From assembly GCA_028023455.1 (NCBI GenBank), contig JAQFVV010000181.1, positions 1,928,001 to 1,992,000 of the forward strand: DNA of 64,000 bases, written 5' to 3'. The first letter of the stretch is position 1, and each line of letters starts with the position of its first letter. The position numbers and the translations under genes are program-made. The notes beneath the pieces were generated by a model that saw only the letters and a list, made by a program, of their open reading frames with translations, ran no database searches and had not been told where the DNA came from. Positions 60,690 to 64,000 of this stretch are shown piece by piece. The stretch is from Epiperipatus broadwayi. Its lineage: Eukaryota; Onychophora; Udeonychophora; Euonychophora; Peripatidae.

Positions 60690-60926
60690 AAAATTAAGAG
60701 TGTGCTAATAACTCTAAACAAGCTTTTTTTTTTATTTATGATAAATGCTACTACAAGAGAAGGCATTCAAATGTCCCAACTCCTCACTGAAGAGACCCAT
60801 AGGTCGAAACCGGTCTGGGGATGGGAAATATCCAAGATAAAAATGATTTGAATGCCTTCTCTTGTAGTAGCATTTATCATAAATAAAAAAAAGCTTGTTT
60901 AGAGTTATTAGCACACTCTTAATTTT
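60690..60926 (+). mobile_element. hammerhead-centred inverted repeat (83/81 bp arms)
   Basis: The left arm 60690-60772 and right arm 60846-60926 are reverse complements throughout, differing only in a T-run of 10 against an A-run of 8. They carry AAGAGTGTGCTAATAACTCT and GCTACTACAAGAGAAGGCAT. The 73-base loop is filled by a hammerhead ribozyme. Inverted flanks around a minimal hammerhead agree with PLE terminal regions or retrozyme-like elements. The near identity means either a young insertion or an artefact of sequencing or assembly. No direct target duplication is evident outside. Confidence 0.85.
60774..60826 (+). ncRNA. hammerhead ribozyme, type I, intact-looking
   Basis: All conserved parts are present: CTGAAGA (60787-60793), helix II GACC (60794-60797) with GGTC (60802-60805) around loop CATA, GAAA (60806-60809), and GTC (60813-60815). 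Helix III is the minimal ACC/GGT (60809-60811 with 60812-60814). Helix I pairs CCTCA (60782-60786) with TGGGG (60816-60820), with one T-G wobble, and a distal stem TCCC (60774-60777) with GGGA (60823-60826) leaves small internal loops that could make the tertiary contact. Predicted self-cleavage is after C60815. The loopless helix III is the form described for Penelope-like elements and animal retrozymes, often acting as dimers. Confidence 0.9.
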
Positions 60927-61415
60927 AAATAATAATTATGATAACCTAATCTAAAAATGTACTTTTTTTTCTATTTATGTGTGGATATAAAGCTAAAATC
61001 CAATGAAGACCACAAAATCAACCTAAACCTTACTTTCCACCAATTGTTATCACTCTACATAACTTAATAAAATATTTTATTTTTAAATTTAATAAATAAA
61101 ATATCCATTCATTGTACTTTTATCCTAAATTAATAAAAATATTTATTAAACATAAGACATTATTTTTATTTAATTATTCATAAACCATAAAGGGGACTAT
61201 AAATGATGACACGTGCATATCACAATATATATATAGTTCATATTATCATTTAGCCTATTTTTTTTACAAACTAATATTTAAAAATGCAATTAATAGTGGA
61301 GTGATAATTTCAATATTTTATAATTAAAAGTATTTTTGCATAAAGATAATTGCTTATTTTATTTTAACATTAAAAATCTAATAAATATAAGAATTGAAAT
61401 TATATGTACTTAAAT
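60927..61415. other. AT-rich DNA, no gene seen
   Basis: Nothing recognisable was found. Confidence 0.5.
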
Positions 61416-61419
61416 CATT

Positions 61420-61910
61420 ATAATAACAATGTAGTTTACTCCACTGCACATGTGCTTTACAGATCAAATAAATTATAATGAATACTCTTTTTTCCAAACA
61501 CAAGATAAAGTCTTTTTAAAAGAAAGAATGGATCCACTATATCCTTTTCACCTAAACTATATGTATAGGAAAATCTGAAGCATTTGGAACCAAGAGTGTG
61601 AAGATTTAATTAATGACTTTAAATTACTTATAATATGATTTTTGTCAATAACGCTTGTGAAATTTTTACAATTTACTATAAGTCATTATCAAATGAAAAC
61701 TTAAAGATATGTAAATATTTAATTTATACAACATGATTTGCCCATACACATAGTTTAAGTGAAAAGATAGAGTGGATCCATTCTATCTTTTAAAGAAACT
61801 TTATCTTGTGCTTGAAAAGAAGTATATTCATTATAATTCATTTGATCTGTAAAGCGCATGTGCAGCAGAGTAAATTACATTATTATTATAATTTATAAAA
61901 ACATCATGCT
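61420..61910. mobile_element. ~490 bp copy of the GCACATGCGCTTTA foldback family
   Basis: The left arm (GCACATGTGCTTTACAGATC at 61446, then ATTATAATGAATAC and CAAACACAAGATAAAG) is mirrored by the right arm (CTTTATCTTGTGCTTG at 61799, GATCTGTAAAGCGCATGTGC at 61844). Inner sub-arms GGATCCACTATATCC and GATAGAGTGGATCC are also inverted. A spacer of about 150 bp lies between. The right outer text runs to AACATCATGCTATATAAT, complementary to the family's outer end. It is the longest of three copies. Confidence 0.85.
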
Positions 61911-63105
61911 ATATAATTAAATATTTAAACCATTATATTCAATTTAACATAAAAGTCTTTTCCTTTGATAGACATTTTTTCTCTATATATATAAAGGTTT
62001 TTTTTTTTTTTTTATATAAAAAAAACATCTTTCATTAAAATCATGATTTTAAAAAGCTGGTTTTTTTTGCTAGAATTTATAGATAGTTATTTGCAAGATT
62101 CACAATATGCAAGATTTTTTTTTTAATCTCATATAAAGGTGACTAAGAATAAAATTTACAACTCCGTTTTGGTAAAATACTGTGCATTAAAGTGAAGTTC
62201 GAAATAAAATAAAATAATGTGGCACAAGGCAGATTTGAAAAAGATTTTTTACACAAGAAACAAAAATTAGGGAGTGGAATCTCTTATGAATATAAAAGAT
62301 TACAGTTTGTAAATATAGGCTTGGTCTGTTCTGGGTATAAATATTAAATAAATAGGATCAAATGTTTTGAAATTATTATATTATTATTATTATTAATTTA
62401 TGGTAACAATTTTTAGAAGTTTTGCTATAATCATATTATTATACTAAAATATAAATTGCAGTTTGAGTATATGTAATATTTTGAGGCCAATTTTTTTTTT
62501 ATAAATTGCAATAATTAAAGAAGTTATTAAAAATGGTTTCAGAATAAATTGTTTTTCAAACTTTATGTTTTAGGAAAAACATTCTGAATAGATTGATTAA
62601 TTGGGAAAAGTATTTTTAAAACAAAATATTGTAAAAATTTTAAAAAGGATAGAAAAGAAAAATAAAATATATATGAATTACACCAGTATAGTGAATTAAG
62701 ACAAAAAACACCTCAATCGTTTACTTTAAAAGTTGAGCTACATAATAGATACAATTGTAATAGTGTTTCTTGTTTGATACAATAAATCTGACTGTTTTAA
62801 GTTAGTTCAACTGGATCTTAGTGGAGACTTTATTGTTAAGTATATTTCAATGGAAGAATAAACAAATTGATGTCTCTAGATTGATCTAAATGTTCATAAA
62901 GCATATTAAAAGTATATGTACTTTTTCTTATCCATCCAAGAGAAGAATTGCCTATTGCAGCCTAGAGAGTAAAATTACCTGTCAATATAAAAATATATTG
63001 ATTTAACTTGGAAGTTATCCGCCTAGTTACCAGAATATGCCTAATTTAATAAAAAGCAGTTCTAAAATTTACAGTATTCTTATCATTATTTAATATATTG
63101 GGTAT
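61911..63105. other. AT-rich DNA, no gene seen
   Basis: Homopolymer runs (T tract at 61997-62013) and AT-rich text. No recognisable feature. Confidence 0.5.
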
Positions 63106-63124
63106 ATGTGCACAGATTTGCACA

Positions 63125-63205
63125 TGACCCACCACTCTCTACTCTATCTCATGACACTGATACACTTGAACACATATATGTTGAAAAGATAAATAATCAC
63201 CAATA
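63125..63205. mobile_element. fragment of the 13.9 kb foldback MITE (copy 2)
   Basis: CATGACCCACCACTCTCTAC, then ATCTCATGACACTGATACAC, then TTGAACACATATATG and AAAAGATAAATAATCA follow the order of the 13.9-14.07 kb element. The second arm is missing or unrecognisable. Confidence 0.8.
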
Positions 63206-64000
63206 TACATATTTCATGCTAAATGAGCAATCATCAGTTGGTCCAGATTACCATCTCTATACATATATGCAATAAGCACTCAGATATATATTATACTTTA
63301 ATGGTGAGGCATCAATCTACTTCACATTCCATCTCTTCAACCATCCACCCAATTGAAAATCTGATAATGAAATGCTCAAAGGCCACCTTGTGGCCGAGAT
63401 TCTCATTACACCCATGTTGATATAAGTAAACTGAAGAAAACTATCTGTTGACTCTATAAATTTAAGTCTATAAATCAAGTATTTATTTATTATTATATAT
63501 TAGTTTAATAAAATAATTGTTAAATTTAAATATAATCTATTTTCATTGGGTAAAAAATGTTAAATGTTAGATTTAATGTTTTGCTTATATGAATTAAGAA
63601 CTGGTGCTAAATAGTGAAAAATTATAAAATCTGGAAGGAAATCGATTTACTTCTTTCAAGAGGTGATGATCATGGAATGTAATTTGTGTTTTGTAAAACT
63701 GAACTAGAAATTATTTAAGTGTGAGAAATACTTGGTTTCTTCATCATCACAAATGAGGTATATGTTGATACTTGTCCTATTAGTAATGTATCCTGTATTA
63801 AAGTGTGAGTGACATATTTAAATATAGATATTATCATAATATTATTTATTATTATTTAGTAATTCCTTTCCTCTGCACATTAAAAATAATGCATCAATAT
63901 AAGCAGGTATAATTATGATACTTATATGTGTATATATATTTCTTATTCCTACTTCACATATTCTGACAATGCTCATTTAAAAACTCCTCATATTCCAGAC
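63206..64000. other. AT-rich DNA, no gene seen
   Basis: Only a 65-codon frame (63223-63420) without known motifs occurs. A small hairpin GGCCACCTTGTGGCC lies at 63380. Confidence 0.5.

Noticed and set aside
1-64000. CRISPR arrays, bacterial operons, phage or rRNA genes
   Set aside because: No regularly spaced repeats with unique spacers, no bacterial gene organisation, and no rRNA sequence was seen. The content is that of an animal genome.

Overview
The window looks like intergenic or intronic DNA from an invertebrate animal. It is very AT-rich by eye, has no operon-like gene packing, and holds no convincing host gene. Every recognisable protein signature belongs to a decayed mobile element: a non-LTR (RTE-like) reverse transcriptase tail, two Ty3/gypsy-type polyproteins, a hAT transposase and at least four Penelope-like element (PLE) fragments. 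That mix, with hammerhead ribozymes and abundant foldback elements, suits an arthropod (possibly a chelicerate) but does not prove it.

Layout. 0-3.2 kb: two minisatellites and an RTE-like relic (minus). 3.2-10.5 kb: AT-rich DNA with no gene seen. 10.5-12 kb: direct repeats around a ~650 bp foldback. 13.9-18.2 kb: a foldback MITE, a 2.2 kb candidate solo LTR with TG..CA ends and a 4 bp target duplication, a tRNA-Gly(TCC)-derived retrosequence with a perfect 17 bp target duplication, a mariner-type MITE and half of another MITE. 19.3-20.5 kb: a ~460 bp foldback and a 161 bp tandem duplication. 20.9-23.4 kb: a GC-richer block, perhaps a second LTR, with one exon-like reading frame. 24.6-28 kb: a gag-protease-RT-RNaseH-integrase relic on the plus strand, split by a 248 bp insertion that carries a hammerhead ribozyme. 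29.7-31.35 kb: hAT transposase relic (minus). 32.2-35.3 kb: a foldback with 16 bp target duplications and a 927 bp TIR element. 36.9-41.7 kb: a giant inverted PLE pair. 43.6-45.2 kb: a near-perfect palindromic MITE and a PLE endonuclease. 48.3-52.75 kb: a tRNA-like inverted insertion, a second integrase relic and a PLE RT/endonuclease relic. 54.8-56.8 kb: an unassigned GC-richer block. 60.7-60.9 kb: an intact-looking hammerhead ribozyme centred in a near-perfect 83/81 bp inverted repeat. 61.4-63.2 kb: two further MITE copies.

The coding relics are all broken by stops and frameshifts and cannot act together now. The most notable pattern is the recurrence of inverted (foldback) structures, several bounded by 12-17 bp direct repeats as expected from reverse-transcription-based insertion, and two of them built around hammerhead ribozyme cores. 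This suggests short ribozyme-bearing non-autonomous elements (retrozyme-like or PLE-derived). One stretch inside the candidate LTR equals 16 bases of an Illumina adapter and should be checked as a possible assembly artefact.
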